Source: an uncultured Christensenella sp.
GTDB lineage: Bacteria; Bacillota; Clostridia; Christensenellales; UBA1242
Length of the DNA stretch: 40,883 nt
Direction: 5' to 3'
Assembly (NCBI GenBank): GCA_949294455.1
Contig: CASFHD010000009.1
Location: 1 to 40,883, forward strand
The translations under genes were made by a program, and so were the position numbers. The notes under the pieces are model-generated. The model was not told the DNA's origin, did no database searches, and saw only the letters and a program-made list of their open reading frames with translations. Shown here one piece after another: positions 7,175-15,965 of this stretch. Position 1 is the first letter of the stretch. Every line of letters begins with the position of its first letter.

Positions 7175-8277
7175 ATATGATGTTATCAACTGGATTATGG
7201 GGTAGTATTGTAGAGTTTTTTGTTTCTTTTACTAAAAACTATGCTATTGCAATTATTCTGTTAACAGTTGCATTAAAATTGATATTAAGTCCGCTTGATT
7301 ACTATCAGCGTGTTACAATGGCTAAAACTCAAAAAGCACAAGCATTAATGCAACCAGAACTAACTAAAATTAATGAAAAGTACAAAAATGATAGAGATAA
7401 ACTGAATGCTGAAACATTAAAACTTCAAAAAAAATATGGCATAACAATGAAATCTATGTGTCTGCCACTTTTGTTAACTCTTGGTATATCAACAGTAATA
7501 TTTTTAACACTATTCAATTCGTTAACAAAAATATCTAATAGTCAACTAGTAAATCAATATGATACTTTAAAAAGTGAATATGAGATTGCTGTAGAAGAAG
7601 GTATTGAATTAAATTCACAAGAAAGTTTAACTGAAGAAGAATTACAAATAAAAGTTAATGAATACATCAGCAATAATTTATCTGATGAAAATTTGAAAGC
7701 AAGTATTGACGAATATGTTAAGAATAAGGTTTTGAATAAATATTCTAATATTAAAAAAGAATATAGATTTTTGTGGATAAATAATGTTTTAAAAAAGGAT
7801 TCTAATACTTATCAGTTAATTTCTTTTGACAATTATGCCAATTTAAAAAATATAAGTGAAGACAATATAGAGAATGAAAGGATAATTTTTAATAATATTA
7901 CAGGTATAGTGTATTCTGTAGATGCAAATACAACGAATGGTTATTATATAATGATTGTTATTGTTGTATTGATTACAATTTTACAACAATTTTTATCTAC
8001 AAAACTGATGAATAAATCTACTGAAACTAATATGCCAACAAATAAAATTTTAATGATTGTAATGCCTTTTATTATGTTTATATTTGCAATTCAAACTACT
8101 GCATTGTTCTCAATTTATATTGTTGTAAATTCAATTATGACAACTTTAATAAGTTTTATAATTGGAAAAATTACCAATAGAGGCAAAGGTAGTGGAAATA
8201 GTGATGAGATAATAATAAAGCCAAAAAAATCGACAAAAGTTGTTGAATACAGCAGAAATTATAAACCAGGAGCATAA
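7162..8277 (+). CDS. yidC: Membrane protein insertase YidC/SpoIIIJ with enlarged loop
   Basis: A 371-residue YidC/Oxa1 insertase. Predicted helices lie at about 25-45, 98-120, 261-279, 296-315 and 317-336. The basic groove residue in the first core helix is Lys39 (TVALKLILSPL) instead of the usual Arg. The external segment between helices 2 and 3 spans about 140 residues (121-260), much longer than in Bacillus SpoIIIJ, and the extra part is charged and helical-looking. No lipobox or cleavable signal is evident. GTG 7162 is preferred (GGAG at 7151-7154, spacing 7), although ATG 7168 is possible. The C-terminal tail is basic, suitable for ribosome contact. Confidence 0.93.
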   Translation: MVMLNMMLSTGLWGSIVEFFVSFTKNYAIAIILLTVALKLILSPLDYYQRVTMAKTQKAQALMQPELTKINEKYKNDRDKLNAETLKLQKKYGITMKSMCLPLLLTLGISTVIFLTLFNSLTKISNSQLVNQYDTLKSEYEIAVEEGIELNSQESLTEEELQIKVNEYISNNLSDENLKASIDEYVKNKVLNKYSNIKKEYRFLWINNVLKKDSNTYQLISFDNYANLKNISEDNIENERIIFNNITGIVYSVDANTTNGYYIMIVIVVLITILQQFLSTKLMNKSTETNMPTNKILMIVMPFIMFIFAIQTTALFSIYIVVNSIMTTLISFIIGKITNRGKGSGNSDEIIIKPKKSTKVVEYSRNYKPGA

Positions 8278-8278
8278 T

Positions 8279-9070
8279 ATGAAAAAACAGTTAGAAGTAC
8301 AAGATAAAAATGTTGAAAGTGCAATATTAAGTGGGTTAAACACTTTAAATAAATCAAGAGAAGATGTTGATATAAAAATTATTTGTCAGGGTGGAATGTT
8401 TAAAAAAGCAAAAGTTATCTTATCTTATGAAGAAAACGAAGCAATTAATGATAATCAAACATCTACGACTGAAGAAAGTATTAGTGAAAAGAAAGTATTA
8501 GAAAATGTTTCGGATACGGAAAAAATTGAAGAAACAGATGAAGAAAAAATGTCTGAAGATTATATTATTCCAGACCAAGAAACAAAAATAAGAAAACCAG
8601 AGAAACAACTTATAAAAGAAGATGTTTTGGAATATTGTTCAAGAGCAAAAGAATTTTTAACTGAATTATGTGAAAGTTTTAAAATAACTAGTGATGTCAA
8701 TACTGATATTGTAGATAATACTTTGGTTATTAACGTTAATACAGACAAGCCTGATGTTTTAATTGGCTATAAGGAAAATGTTTTAAGTGCTTTACAAAAT
8801 TTACTTTATAGTTTAAGAAAAGGCAGAGAAAGATTTAGATTAAATTTTGATGTTAATAATTATAAAAAAGAAAAGGTTGAAAAATTAAAAAATCTTGCAT
8901 TAACTTCTGCTTTAAAATGTGAAGAAACTAACAGAAATGTTCACCTTGATAATATGAATGCTTTTGATAGAAGAATAATTCACACAACACTTCAAGATAG
9001 TACAACTGTTACAACAAAAAGTACAGGTGTTGAACCTAACAGACATGTTGTTATTATGCCAAAAAATTAA
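8279..9070 (+). CDS. jag: RNA-binding protein Jag/KhpB (SpoIIIJ-associated)
   Basis: A 263-residue cytoplasmic RNA-binding protein. A Jag-N domain is at about 1-55, followed by an acidic linker (about 60-110), a KH-type domain (about 120-200; the loop reads IGYKENVLSALQ) and a C-terminal R3H domain (DRRIIHTTLQ, with R and H of the motif). In other Gram-positive bacteria Jag/KhpB works with KhpA in RNA binding and cell elongation control. The ATG at 8279 follows AGGAG (8268-8272) and lies one base after the yidC stop. The pairing with yidC is conserved. Confidence 0.92.
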   Translation: MKKQLEVQDKNVESAILSGLNTLNKSREDVDIKIICQGGMFKKAKVILSYEENEAINDNQTSTTEESISEKKVLENVSDTEKIEETDEEKMSEDYIIPDQETKIRKPEKQLIKEDVLEYCSRAKEFLTELCESFKITSDVNTDIVDNTLVINVNTDKPDVLIGYKENVLSALQNLLYSLRKGRERFRLNFDVNNYKKEKVEKLKNLALTSALKCEETNRNVHLDNMNAFDRRIIHTTLQDSTTVTTKSTGVEPNRHVVIMPKN

Positions 9071-9092
9071 TATGGCTTTGCCATATTTTTTT
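9069..9092 (+). terminator. Terminator after jag
   Basis: The stem AATATGGC/GCCATATT (9069-9076 with 9080-9087) with a TTT loop is followed by a T run. It ends the rpmH-jag operon. Confidence 0.8.
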
Positions 9093-9097
9093 TATAC

Positions 9098-9126
9098 TTG
9101 AAATTATAAAATCACTGTGCTATAAT
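9098..9126 (+). promoter_or_regulatory. Promoter of mnmE-mnmG-rsmG
   Basis: TTGAAA (9098-9103), a 17-base spacer and TATAAT (9121-9126). A short leader with GAGG (9132-9135) follows. Confidence 0.75.
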
Positions 9127-9142
9127 CTTATTGAGGAAATTT

Positions 9143-10444
9143 ATGGATACAATTGTAGCACTTGCAACTCCACCAGGAAAAGCTGGTATAGGAGTTATTA
9201 GAATTAGTGGCAATAATGCTTTAAATATTTTAAAAAGTTTAACAGGTAAAGAGGAATTTAATCCTCGATATATGTATTTAACAAAAATAAAAACAACAAA
9301 TTTTAATGATAATGTTTTGTCAGTTTATTTTAAAGCGCCAAATTCTTTTACAGGCGAAGATGTTGCTGAAATACAAATGCATAGCGGTTATTATATAATT
9401 CAAGAAGTTATAAATAAATGTATAGAATTAGGTTGTAAACTTGCAACAAAAGGAGAATTTTCCAAGCGTGCCTTTTTAAACGGCAAATTATCTTTAGATA
9501 AAGCAGAAGGTATAATAGATTTAATAAATGCTGAAAGTTCTGAACAAGCTAAAGCAAGTTCTATGCTGGCAGAAGGTAATTTGTCAAAAAAAATTGCTAA
9601 TATTCAATCACAACTAACAGATGTTTTGGCTGAGATTGAAGCTAAAATAGATTATCCTGAATATGATTTTGACGATACAGAAATGTCTAAATTTTATTCA
9701 AATTTATCTAAAATAAAAGATTATTTAAAAAACCTTATAAATAATTCAAAAAATGGGATAATGATTAAAAATGGGGTAAAAATTGCAATAGTCGGCGAAC
9801 CAAATGTAGGAAAATCTTCCATAATGAATGCTTTAGTTGGCAGCGATAAGTCAATTGTTACTGAAATTGCAGGCACAACAAGAGATGTTGTTGAGGGAGA
9901 ATATATTTATAAAGGTGTAATTTTTAGGTTGTTTGACACAGCGGGTATTCACGAAAGTGAAGATAAAGTAGAAAAAATAGGAATTGAAAGAGCTTTAAAA
10001 TCTATTAAAGATGCCGACTTAGTATTAAAAGTTTCAACAATTTTTCAATCTTGCGATATAGAAGTTGATGGACCCTTTTTAGAAATAGTAAATAAAATAG
10101 ATTTGAAAAATGATTATGATATAAAAGATGAAAACAAAATATTTGTATCAGCATTAAAGGGCGAAAATATCGAATATTTAAAGCAAAAAATTTTTGAAAA
10201 AACTATTCATATCAATGATGGTAGTGATAAATTGTTACTTACAAATGACAGACATATATACTTAATTAATAAAGCGTATAAACACATCTGTTGTGCTACT
10301 GAAAATATTAAAAACAATGAAACATTTGATATAATATCAAGTGATATAAAAAATTGCTGGGAAAGTCTTGGTGAAATTACAGGAGTAGTTTCTAATGAAA
10401 ATATAATAGATAGAATTTTTCAAAAATTTTGTTTAGGAAAATAA
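9143..10444 (+). CDS. mnmE: tRNA modification GTPase MnmE
   Basis: A 433-residue GTPase that, with MnmG, modifies the wobble uridine of tRNAs (cmnm5U). The N-terminal folate-binding domain (about 1-115) begins DTIVALATPPGKAGIGVIR. The G domain has GEPNVGKS (218-225), DTAG (265-268) and NKID (about 316-319). The C-terminus ends FCLGK, carrying the conserved Cys of the C-(I/L)-GK motif. It is slightly shorter than usual (about 455), mainly between the G3 and G4 motifs. ATG 9143 is chosen for its spacing from GAGG 9132-9135; an upstream TTG overlaps that site. Confidence 0.97.
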   Translation: MDTIVALATPPGKAGIGVIRISGNNALNILKSLTGKEEFNPRYMYLTKIKTTNFNDNVLSVYFKAPNSFTGEDVAEIQMHSGYYIIQEVINKCIELGCKLATKGEFSKRAFLNGKLSLDKAEGIIDLINAESSEQAKASSMLAEGNLSKKIANIQSQLTDVLAEIEAKIDYPEYDFDDTEMSKFYSNLSKIKDYLKNLINNSKNGIMIKNGVKIAIVGEPNVGKSSIMNALVGSDKSIVTEIAGTTRDVVEGEYIYKGVIFRLFDTAGIHESEDKVEKIGIERALKSIKDADLVLKVSTIFQSCDIEVDGPFLEIVNKIDLKNDYDIKDENKIFVSALKGENIEYLKQKIFEKTIHINDGSDKLLLTNDRHIYLINKAYKHICCATENIKNNETFDIISSDIKNCWESLGEITGVVSNENIIDRIFQKFCLGK

Positions 10445-10446
10445 AG

Positions 10447-12309
10447 ATGATAGAAAAAGAATATGAAGCGATTGTAATAGGAAGCGGACACGCAGGTTGT
10501 GAAGCTGGACTTGCTCTCGCTAGAATGGGACACAAAACATTAATATTAACTATGAATTTAGACAGCATAGCTTTTTTGGCGTGCAATCCATCGATAGGTG
10601 GAACTGCAAAAGGTCAGTTAGTTGGTGAGATAGATGCTTTAGGCGGGGAAATGGCAATTAATGCTGATAAAGCAATGTTGCAATTAAGAGTGTTAAATAA
10701 AGGGAAAGGACCAGCAGTTCAAAGTTTAAGAGCACAAGTCGATAAAAATAAATACCATACCGAGATGAAAAAGACATTAGAAAAAGAAAAAAATATTGAC
10801 TTATTACAATCAGAAGTGTCAGAAATTCTAACTGAAAATGGTAAAATTGTAGGTGTCAAAACAACATATAATGAAATATTTTTATCAAAGGTTGTAATCG
10901 TATGTACAGGGGTTTATTTAAAGGCAAGAATTATAATGGGTGAATTTGAAAAAAACACAGGACCAAATGGTTTTGAACCTGCAAATAAACTTACAGAAAG
11001 TTTAATAAGTTTAGGTGTAAAAATAAATAGACTAAAAACAGGTACTCCAGCAAGAATTGATGGTACTACTATTGATTATTCAAAATTTGAAATTCAACCA
11101 GGTGATGAATTAAACAGAAGTTTTTCTTATATTAATTTAAAAGATGCAAAAAATACACATAGTTGTTATTTAGGTTACACTAGTTTAGAAACTAAAAAAA
11201 TAATTGAAAAAAATATCAGTCTAGCGCCTATGTTTAATGGGTTTGTTACAGGTGTAGGTCCTAGATATTGTCCGGCGATTGAAACAAAAATAATGAGATT
11301 TAATGATAAAGAAAAACATCAGTTATTTTTAGAACCAGAAAGTGCAGATACAAAAGAAATATATGTACAAGGAATCAGTACTTCCATGCCTGTGAATATC
11401 CAAAGACAAATTTATGCTTCCATTCCAGGTCTTGAAAATGCAAAAATTATGAGATTTGCTTATGCTATAGAGTATGATGCTATTGACGCACAACAATTAT
11501 TTCCAACATTGCAATTAAAAACAGTAGAAGGATTATATTTTGCAGGTCAAATAAATGGTACAAGTGGTTATGAAGAAGCAGGCGCGCAGGGAATAATAGC
11601 AGGAATAAATGGTGCAAGATACATTGAAAATAAAGAGCCTTTAATTTTAAAAAGAAATCAAGCTTATATAGGTGTTTTAATTGATGATTTAGTTACAAAA
11701 AGTATTACAGAACCTTATCGAATGATGACAAGCCGAGCAGAACATAGACTAGTTTTAAGACAAGATAATTGTGATATTCGACTTACCGAATTGGGTAAAA
11801 AAATAGGTCTTGTTACTAATAAAAGATATAAAATATTTAATAAAAAGAAAGAGCAAATTCAACGAGTTTATAAATTATTAGATGTATATTATTCTCCAGA
11901 AAAAGTTAAAAGTTTATTTATAAGAAAAAATGAAACCCTTCCTAAAAGCGGTATAAGTTTAAAAGATATGTTAAAGCGAACAAATATCACAATATTTGAT
12001 TTAAAGCAAGAATTTGATATTTTTGAAAACATTTCTGATAGCGTGTTAGAATATGTGGAAACTGAAGTAAAATATGAAGGATATATAAAGCGTGAAAATG
12101 AAATTATAAATAAAAATAAAGCACAAGAAAATTTAGTGCTACCTTCAGATATAGATTATTTAAAATTAAATGGATTAAGATTAGAAGCAAGACAAAAATT
12201 AAAGGAAATCCGACCTGTAACATTAGGACAGGCATCAAGAATTGATGGTGTTAGTCCAGCAGATATAAATGTGTTAATTATTTATTTAAAATTGCGTGGA
12301 GAAAATTAA
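10447..12309 (+). CDS. mnmG: tRNA uridine-5-carboxymethylaminomethyl modification enzyme MnmG
   Basis: A 620-residue FAD enzyme partnering with MnmE. The N-terminal dinucleotide-binding motif IGSGHAGCEAG is at residues 11-21. The family signatures GTPARIDG and GQINGTSGYEEAGAQG (FAD-binding) are present, and the C-terminal helical MnmE-contact domain ends QASRIDGVSPADINVLIIYLK. The ATG at 10447 is two bases after the mnmE stop, with AGGA at 10433-10436. The stop overlaps the rsmG start by one base. Length matches the family. Confidence 0.97.
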   Translation: MIEKEYEAIVIGSGHAGCEAGLALARMGHKTLILTMNLDSIAFLACNPSIGGTAKGQLVGEIDALGGEMAINADKAMLQLRVLNKGKGPAVQSLRAQVDKNKYHTEMKKTLEKEKNIDLLQSEVSEILTENGKIVGVKTTYNEIFLSKVVIVCTGVYLKARIIMGEFEKNTGPNGFEPANKLTESLISLGVKINRLKTGTPARIDGTTIDYSKFEIQPGDELNRSFSYINLKDAKNTHSCYLGYTSLETKKIIEKNISLAPMFNGFVTGVGPRYCPAIETKIMRFNDKEKHQLFLEPESADTKEIYVQGISTSMPVNIQRQIYASIPGLENAKIMRFAYAIEYDAIDAQQLFPTLQLKTVEGLYFAGQINGTSGYEEAGAQGIIAGINGARYIENKEPLILKRNQAYIGVLIDDLVTKSITEPYRMMTSRAEHRLVLRQDNCDIRLTELGKKIGLVTNKRYKIFNKKKEQIQRVYKLLDVYYSPEKVKSLFIRKNETLPKSGISLKDMLKRTNITIFDLKQEFDIFENISDSVLEYVETEVKYEGYIKRENEIINKNKAQENLVLPSDIDYLKLNGLRLEARQKLKEIRPVTLGQASRIDGVSPADINVLIIYLKLRGEN

Positions 12310-12977
12310 TGGAAAATATTTTTCAAGATATTAAAAACAATCCTAAATTTGAAATTTTTTATCAAGAATTAATAAGTTATAACAATAAAGTAAATTTAAC
12401 AAGAATTACTGATAAAAATGAGGTATATATAAAGCATTTTTATGACAGTGTTATACCTATAGATGAAATTCCTAAAAATTCAAAAGTTATAGATGTTGGA
12501 AGTGGTGCAGGCTTTCCATTAATACCTTTAAAAATATTACGAAACGATATAAATATAACACTTTTAGATAGTGTAAATAAAAAAGTAGATTTTTTAAAAT
12601 ATATTTCTAATATGTTAAATATTCAATCAGTATGTATTCACTCACGAGTTGAAGATTATGCAAAGAAAAATTTTGAAAGTTTTGATGTCGTAGTATCCAG
12701 AGCAGTTTCCCTACTTCCAACTTTATTAGAATATTGTGCGCCACTTGTTAAAATTGGTGGTAAGATAATTGCTTACAAATCAACAAATTATGTAGAAGAA
12801 CTCAATATGTCAAAAAAAGCATTAGAAGTTTTTAATCTAAAACTAATAAAAAAAATAGAATCTAATTTGCCTCAAAATTTAGGTAATAGGGTAATATTAA
12901 TATTTGAAAAAATTAATCATTGTTCAAAAAAATATCCAAGAGGAAAAAATTTGCCAAGATTAAGCCCTATTATTTAA
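12309..12977 (+). CDS. rsmG: 16S rRNA (guanine527-N7)-methyltransferase RsmG
   Basis: A 222-residue SAM-dependent methyltransferase (GidB) that methylates G527 of 16S rRNA. The SAM motif VIDVGSGAGFP spans residues 60-70, followed by the acidic LLDSVNKKVDFL strand and VVSRAVSLLP. The C-terminal KYPRGKNLPRLSPI resembles the usual KYPRKxGxPxKxPI tail. It is translationally coupled to mnmG through a one-base TAATG overlap. The gene order mnmE-mnmG-rsmG-parA-parB is the conserved Gram-positive order. Confidence 0.95.
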   Translation: MENIFQDIKNNPKFEIFYQELISYNNKVNLTRITDKNEVYIKHFYDSVIPIDEIPKNSKVIDVGSGAGFPLIPLKILRNDINITLLDSVNKKVDFLKYISNMLNIQSVCIHSRVEDYAKKNFESFDVVVSRAVSLLPTLLEYCAPLVKIGGKIIAYKSTNYVEELNMSKKALEVFNLKLIKKIESNLPQNLGNRVILIFEKINHCSKKYPRGKNLPRLSPII

Positions 12978-13045
12978 ATTAATCTAAAAATTTTATAATT
13001 TTTATAAAATATACTTTTAAATGTTTATGCATATTAAAAATTTTA

Positions 13046-13054
13046 TGTTATAAT
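13046..13054 (+). promoter_or_regulatory. Extended -10 promoter of parA
   Basis: TGTTATAAT (13046-13054) is an extended -10 box without a clear -35. The leader contains GGAGAAG (13061-13067). Confidence 0.5.
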
Positions 13055-13073
13055 TAAATTGGAGAAGACTAAT

Positions 13074-13847
13074 ATGGGAAAGATAATATCTGTAACAAAT
13101 CAAAAAGGTGGAGTTGGTAAAACCACTACCTGTGTAAATCTTGCTGCTTATTTAGCTGAAATGGGTAAAAAAATATTACTAATAGATATGGACCCTCAAG
13201 GAAATGCGTGTTCGTCAGTCGGTGTTGAAAAAATAGAAGAAGGTAAAACAATTTACGAACTGTTGATAGGTGAATGTAAGTTTGAAGACTGCTTATATGA
13301 TACCGTAATAAAAAATTTAAAAGTGATTCCTTCTAATGTCGATTTATCTGGTGCTGAAGTTGAACTAGTAGGAATGGAAGATAGAGAAAGAGTTTTAAAA
13401 AAGATTCTAAATAAATATAAAAACAATTATGATTATATATTTATAGATTGTCCTCCATCGTTAGGACTATTAACTGTAAATGCTTTAACAGCAACAGATA
13501 CAATAATAATACCTATTCAATGTGAATATTTTGCTCTTGTTGGTTTAGGCCAATTGATGAATACTGTGAGATTGGTTAAAAAAGTATTAAATGAAAATAT
13601 AGAAATTGAAGGAGTATTATTAACAATGAAAGATAATCGTTCTAGTTTAGTACGAGATGTTTCAGATGAAATTAATAATTATTTTGGTGCAAAAGTATTT
13701 AAAACAACAATTCCAAGAAACGTTAGATTAGCCGAAGCCCCAAGTCATAACTTGCCAATATCACAATATGATTGCAGAAGTAAAGGTGGAACAGCATATA
13801 AAGCACTAGCCGAAGAATTTTTAGAAAGACAAGAGGGAGAAAATTAA
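13074..13847 (+). CDS. parA: Chromosome partitioning ATPase ParA/Soj
   Basis: A 257-residue Walker-type ATPase that moves ParB-parS complexes and, in spore formers, regulates DnaA. The deviant Walker A KGGVGKTT is at residues 11-18, DMDPQGNA at about 41-48 and IDCPPSLG near 124-131. The ATG at 13074 follows GGAGAAG; an upstream in-frame TTG overlaps that ribosome binding site. It is encoded one base upstream of parB in the same operon, close to the putative oriC and next to parS-like sites. Confidence 0.96.
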   Translation: MGKIISVTNQKGGVGKTTTCVNLAAYLAEMGKKILLIDMDPQGNACSSVGVEKIEEGKTIYELLIGECKFEDCLYDTVIKNLKVIPSNVDLSGAEVELVGMEDRERVLKKILNKYKNNYDYIFIDCPPSLGLLTVNALTATDTIIIPIQCEYFALVGLGQLMNTVRLVKKVLNENIEIEGVLLTMKDNRSSLVRDVSDEINNYFGAKVFKTTIPRNVRLAEAPSHNLPISQYDCRSKGGTAYKALAEEFLERQEGEN

Positions 13848-13848
13848 T

Positions 13849-14841
13849 ATGATAAAAAAAGGTTTAGGCAAAGGATTAGCAGCATTACTTGAAGGTTTTG
13901 ATAAAGAAATTGAAGAAAATATTAAAAGAAATCAAGAAAATGAAACTGATTATCCAATAAAAGAAGATAATTTAAATGAATTTGAAAGAAAAATAACTAG
14001 TTCACAAAATTTTATGCCTGATTACAATTCAAAACCTTCGACTAATTATCAGAAAATAACAAATGGAGAAACTACTCTTAATATATCAGAGATATATCCA
14101 AATCCAAATCAACCAAGAAAAAATTTCGACATAGACGCATTAAACGAGTTGGCTGATTCTATAAGAGTGCACGGATTAATACAACCTATTATTGTTAATA
14201 AAGAAGACGATGGATATATGATTATTGCAGGTGAAAGACGTTATAAAGCGTGCAAAATGGCTGGTATAACTGAAGTACCCGTATTAATTAAAAATTATAC
14301 AAAGAAACAAATATCAGAAATTGCAATTATTGAAAATTTACAAAGAGAAGATTTAAATCCTATTGAACTAGCTAGAGGTATTAAACAATTAATGGAAGAA
14401 TATTCTCTTACTCAAGAAAAAGTAGCCGAAAGATTAGGTAAAGGCAGATCAGCTATAACAAATACATTAAGATTATTAAATTTGTATCCAGAAGTTATTG
14501 AAATGGTCGAAAAAGGAAAAGTTTCACAAGGTCATGCAAAATGTTTGGTAGCAATAACAGATTATCCTACACAATTATCTTTAGCAAAGAAAGTTGCTCA
14601 AGACAAATTATCAGTTAGAGCATTAGAAAAAGAAATAAATTTATTGACCGGGAACAATAAAAAGAAAAAAATATTTCAACAACCTAGTTTAGAATTGAAA
14701 GATTTAATAAATCAAATGCAAAGAGTTTTTGGAACAAAAGTTACATTACTAGGTAATGATAAAAAAGGAAGAATTTACATTGATTATTATTCTCAAGATG
14801 ATTTAGATAGAATTTATGATGTAATAAATAATAATGGTTAA
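13849..14841 (+). CDS. parB: Chromosome partitioning protein ParB/Spo0J
   Basis: A 330-residue CTP-dependent DNA clamp that loads at parS. It starts with the ParA-stimulating peptide KKGLGKGLAALL. A long, poorly conserved linker reaches to about residue 75, longer than in Bacillus Spo0J (total 282). The CTPase core carries GERRYKACKMAG (128-139) and ENLQREDLNP. The parS-reading HTH is LTQEKVAERLGKGRSAITN (187-205). A C-terminal dimerisation domain follows. A strong terminator and four parS-like palindromes lie immediately downstream. Confidence 0.96.
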   Translation: MIKKGLGKGLAALLEGFDKEIEENIKRNQENETDYPIKEDNLNEFERKITSSQNFMPDYNSKPSTNYQKITNGETTLNISEIYPNPNQPRKNFDIDALNELADSIRVHGLIQPIIVNKEDDGYMIIAGERRYKACKMAGITEVPVLIKNYTKKQISEIAIIENLQREDLNPIELARGIKQLMEEYSLTQEKVAERLGKGRSAITNTLRLLNLYPEVIEMVEKGKVSQGHAKCLVAITDYPTQLSLAKKVAQDKLSVRALEKEINLLTGNNKKKKIFQQPSLELKDLINQMQRVFGTKVTLLGNDKKGRIYIDYYSQDDLDRIYDVINNNG

Positions 14842-14860
14842 AATACCATTATTTTTTTTT
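14830..14860 (+). terminator. Terminator after parB
   Basis: The stem AATAATGGT/ACCATTATT (14830-14838 with 14845-14853) is followed by seven T residues. Its last T is also the first base of a parS-like palindrome. Confidence 0.8.
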
Positions 14861-14875
14861 GTTCTACATAGAACA
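14860..14875. promoter_or_regulatory. parS: parS-like site 1
   Basis: TGTTCTACATAGAACA pairs seven of eight positions between half-sites and matches the outer TGTTC/GAACA of canonical parS (TGTTNCACGTGNAACA). It lies directly after parB. Confidence 0.55.
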
Positions 14876-15003
14876 AAATATTAAATAACAAAAGAATATA
14901 TTAATTTTGTTAACAGTGATAAAAATATTTAATAGTATTTGATTTGTTTTAATTATAAATTATTTTTATAATTAATTTAACAATATTGATTTTTTATAAT
15001 AAA

Positions 15004-15019
15004 AGTTCCATATAAAACT
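15004..15019. promoter_or_regulatory. parS: parS-like site 2 (weak)
   Basis: AGTTCCATATAAAACT keeps the GTTCCA and AAAC parts of parS but has weaker symmetry (six of eight) and lacks the central CG. Confidence 0.3.
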
Positions 15020-15202
15020 ATTTTTTAAAATAAATTATTCTATATCTGTCATACACTTTAATAATATAATAAATATTGTATTTATAAATTAAAAACAAAT
15101 ATGATATTTTTATATAAAAACTAAATTTAAAATAATATAAATATTAATTATTAAAATAGAAATAATTTAAAAATTTTGATAATTACAACTGTTTAATTAA
15201 GT

Positions 15203-15218
15203 TGTTCTCTGTGGAACA
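15203..15218. promoter_or_regulatory. parS: parS-like site 3
   Basis: TGTTCTCTGTGGAACA has a perfect right half GTGGAACA and a left half TGTTC of the parS palindrome; three positions differ from TGTTCCACGTGGAACA. Confidence 0.55.
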
Positions 15219-15438
15219 TCAACAAAAATATCTGATTAAAATGTAAAATCAATTCAAAAACATTAAAACAAGAACAAAAATATCGTTCATTACAACATAA
15301 ATATATTTATAAAATACAAATTGTTAAAAAATCATATATATTACAAATTTTTTATTTAAAATCATTTTTAAATAAAAACAATATAAAAAACACAAAATTC
15401 GTAAATATGTTATTGGGATATATAATCTACAATGAGTT

Positions 15439-15454
15439 AGTTTCATGTAGAACA
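15439..15454. promoter_or_regulatory. parS: parS-like site 4
   Basis: AGTTTCATGTAGAACA matches 12 of 16 positions of TGTTTCACGTGAAACA, including GTTTCA and GT in the centre. Confidence 0.5.
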
Positions 15455-15826
15455 TTTTGTTATACATTAAAAGTTATACCAAAACAATCGATGTAAGTAA
15501 TTAATATTGTTATATAAAAAGTTTTTGTAATGTTATTCACTTAAGCAGTATATTAATCCATAAATAGAAATATTAAATACTTAATCAAATATGTTTAAGT
15601 ATTATATATAAAAATATTAAAAAATCAAAATATTCTATTTTTAATGGCAAAATACTATAGTTGTAAAAAACAATAAAATACTTATTTTTTATAAAATTAA
15701 ACAATAAAAAATATATATTTTTTTGTAAGCTTTTGAATAATATCATATTAAAATAAATCTAGGAGTGCTGTGTTGCGTAATTTGTTTTAATTTATATATA
15801 TAATAATAGAAAATTTTAAAAAAATA

Positions 15827-15855
15827 TTGACTAAATTTAGATATATTGATATAAT
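15827..15855 (+). promoter_or_regulatory. tRNA-Arg promoter
   Basis: TTGACT (15827-15832), a 17-base spacer and TATAAT (15850-15855), 11 bases before the mature tRNA 5' end. Confidence 0.75.
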
Positions 15856-15866
15856 GAAAGAAATAT

Positions 15867-15943
15867 GCACCCATAGTTCAATTGGATAGAGCGTTGGTCT
15901 ACGGAACCAAAGGTTGGGGATTCGAACTCCTCTGGGTGCACCA
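15867..15943 (+). tRNA. tRNA-Arg (ACG)
   Basis: A 77-base cloverleaf with acceptor stem GCACCCA/TGGGTGC, anticodon stem TTGGT/ACCAA around the loop CTACGGA, and a T-arm containing the usual TTCGAA. The anticodon ACG would be read as ICG after deamination and decodes CGU/CGC/CGA. The 3' CCA is encoded. Its deamination needs a TadA enzyme, not in this window. Confidence 0.95.
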
Positions 15944-15965
15944 CTATAACTATTTTTCAATGATT

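Larger units (their letters stand above)
14876..15826. other. 1-kb AT-rich non-coding region with parS-like sites
   Basis: Apart from the parS-like sites this stretch has no open reading frame with a ribosome binding site. A small GC-richer island, AGGAGTGCTGTGTTGCGTAA (15762-15781), resembles a ribosome binding site followed by a six-codon reading frame but is unexplained. The region may be a ParB-loading centromere or part of the origin. Confidence 0.5.

Noticed and set aside
14125-14131. TTCGACA match to the 0A box in parB (and TGTCGAA at 31425-31431)
   Set aside because: Both lie inside coding sequence with codons that explain them and are not near promoters.
14860-14875. LexA operator reading of the palindrome TGTTCTACATAGAACA
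   Set aside because: LexA boxes have GAAC outside-in as GAAC-N4-GTTC; here the order is GTTC then GAAC with parS-like length, and it sits next to parB.
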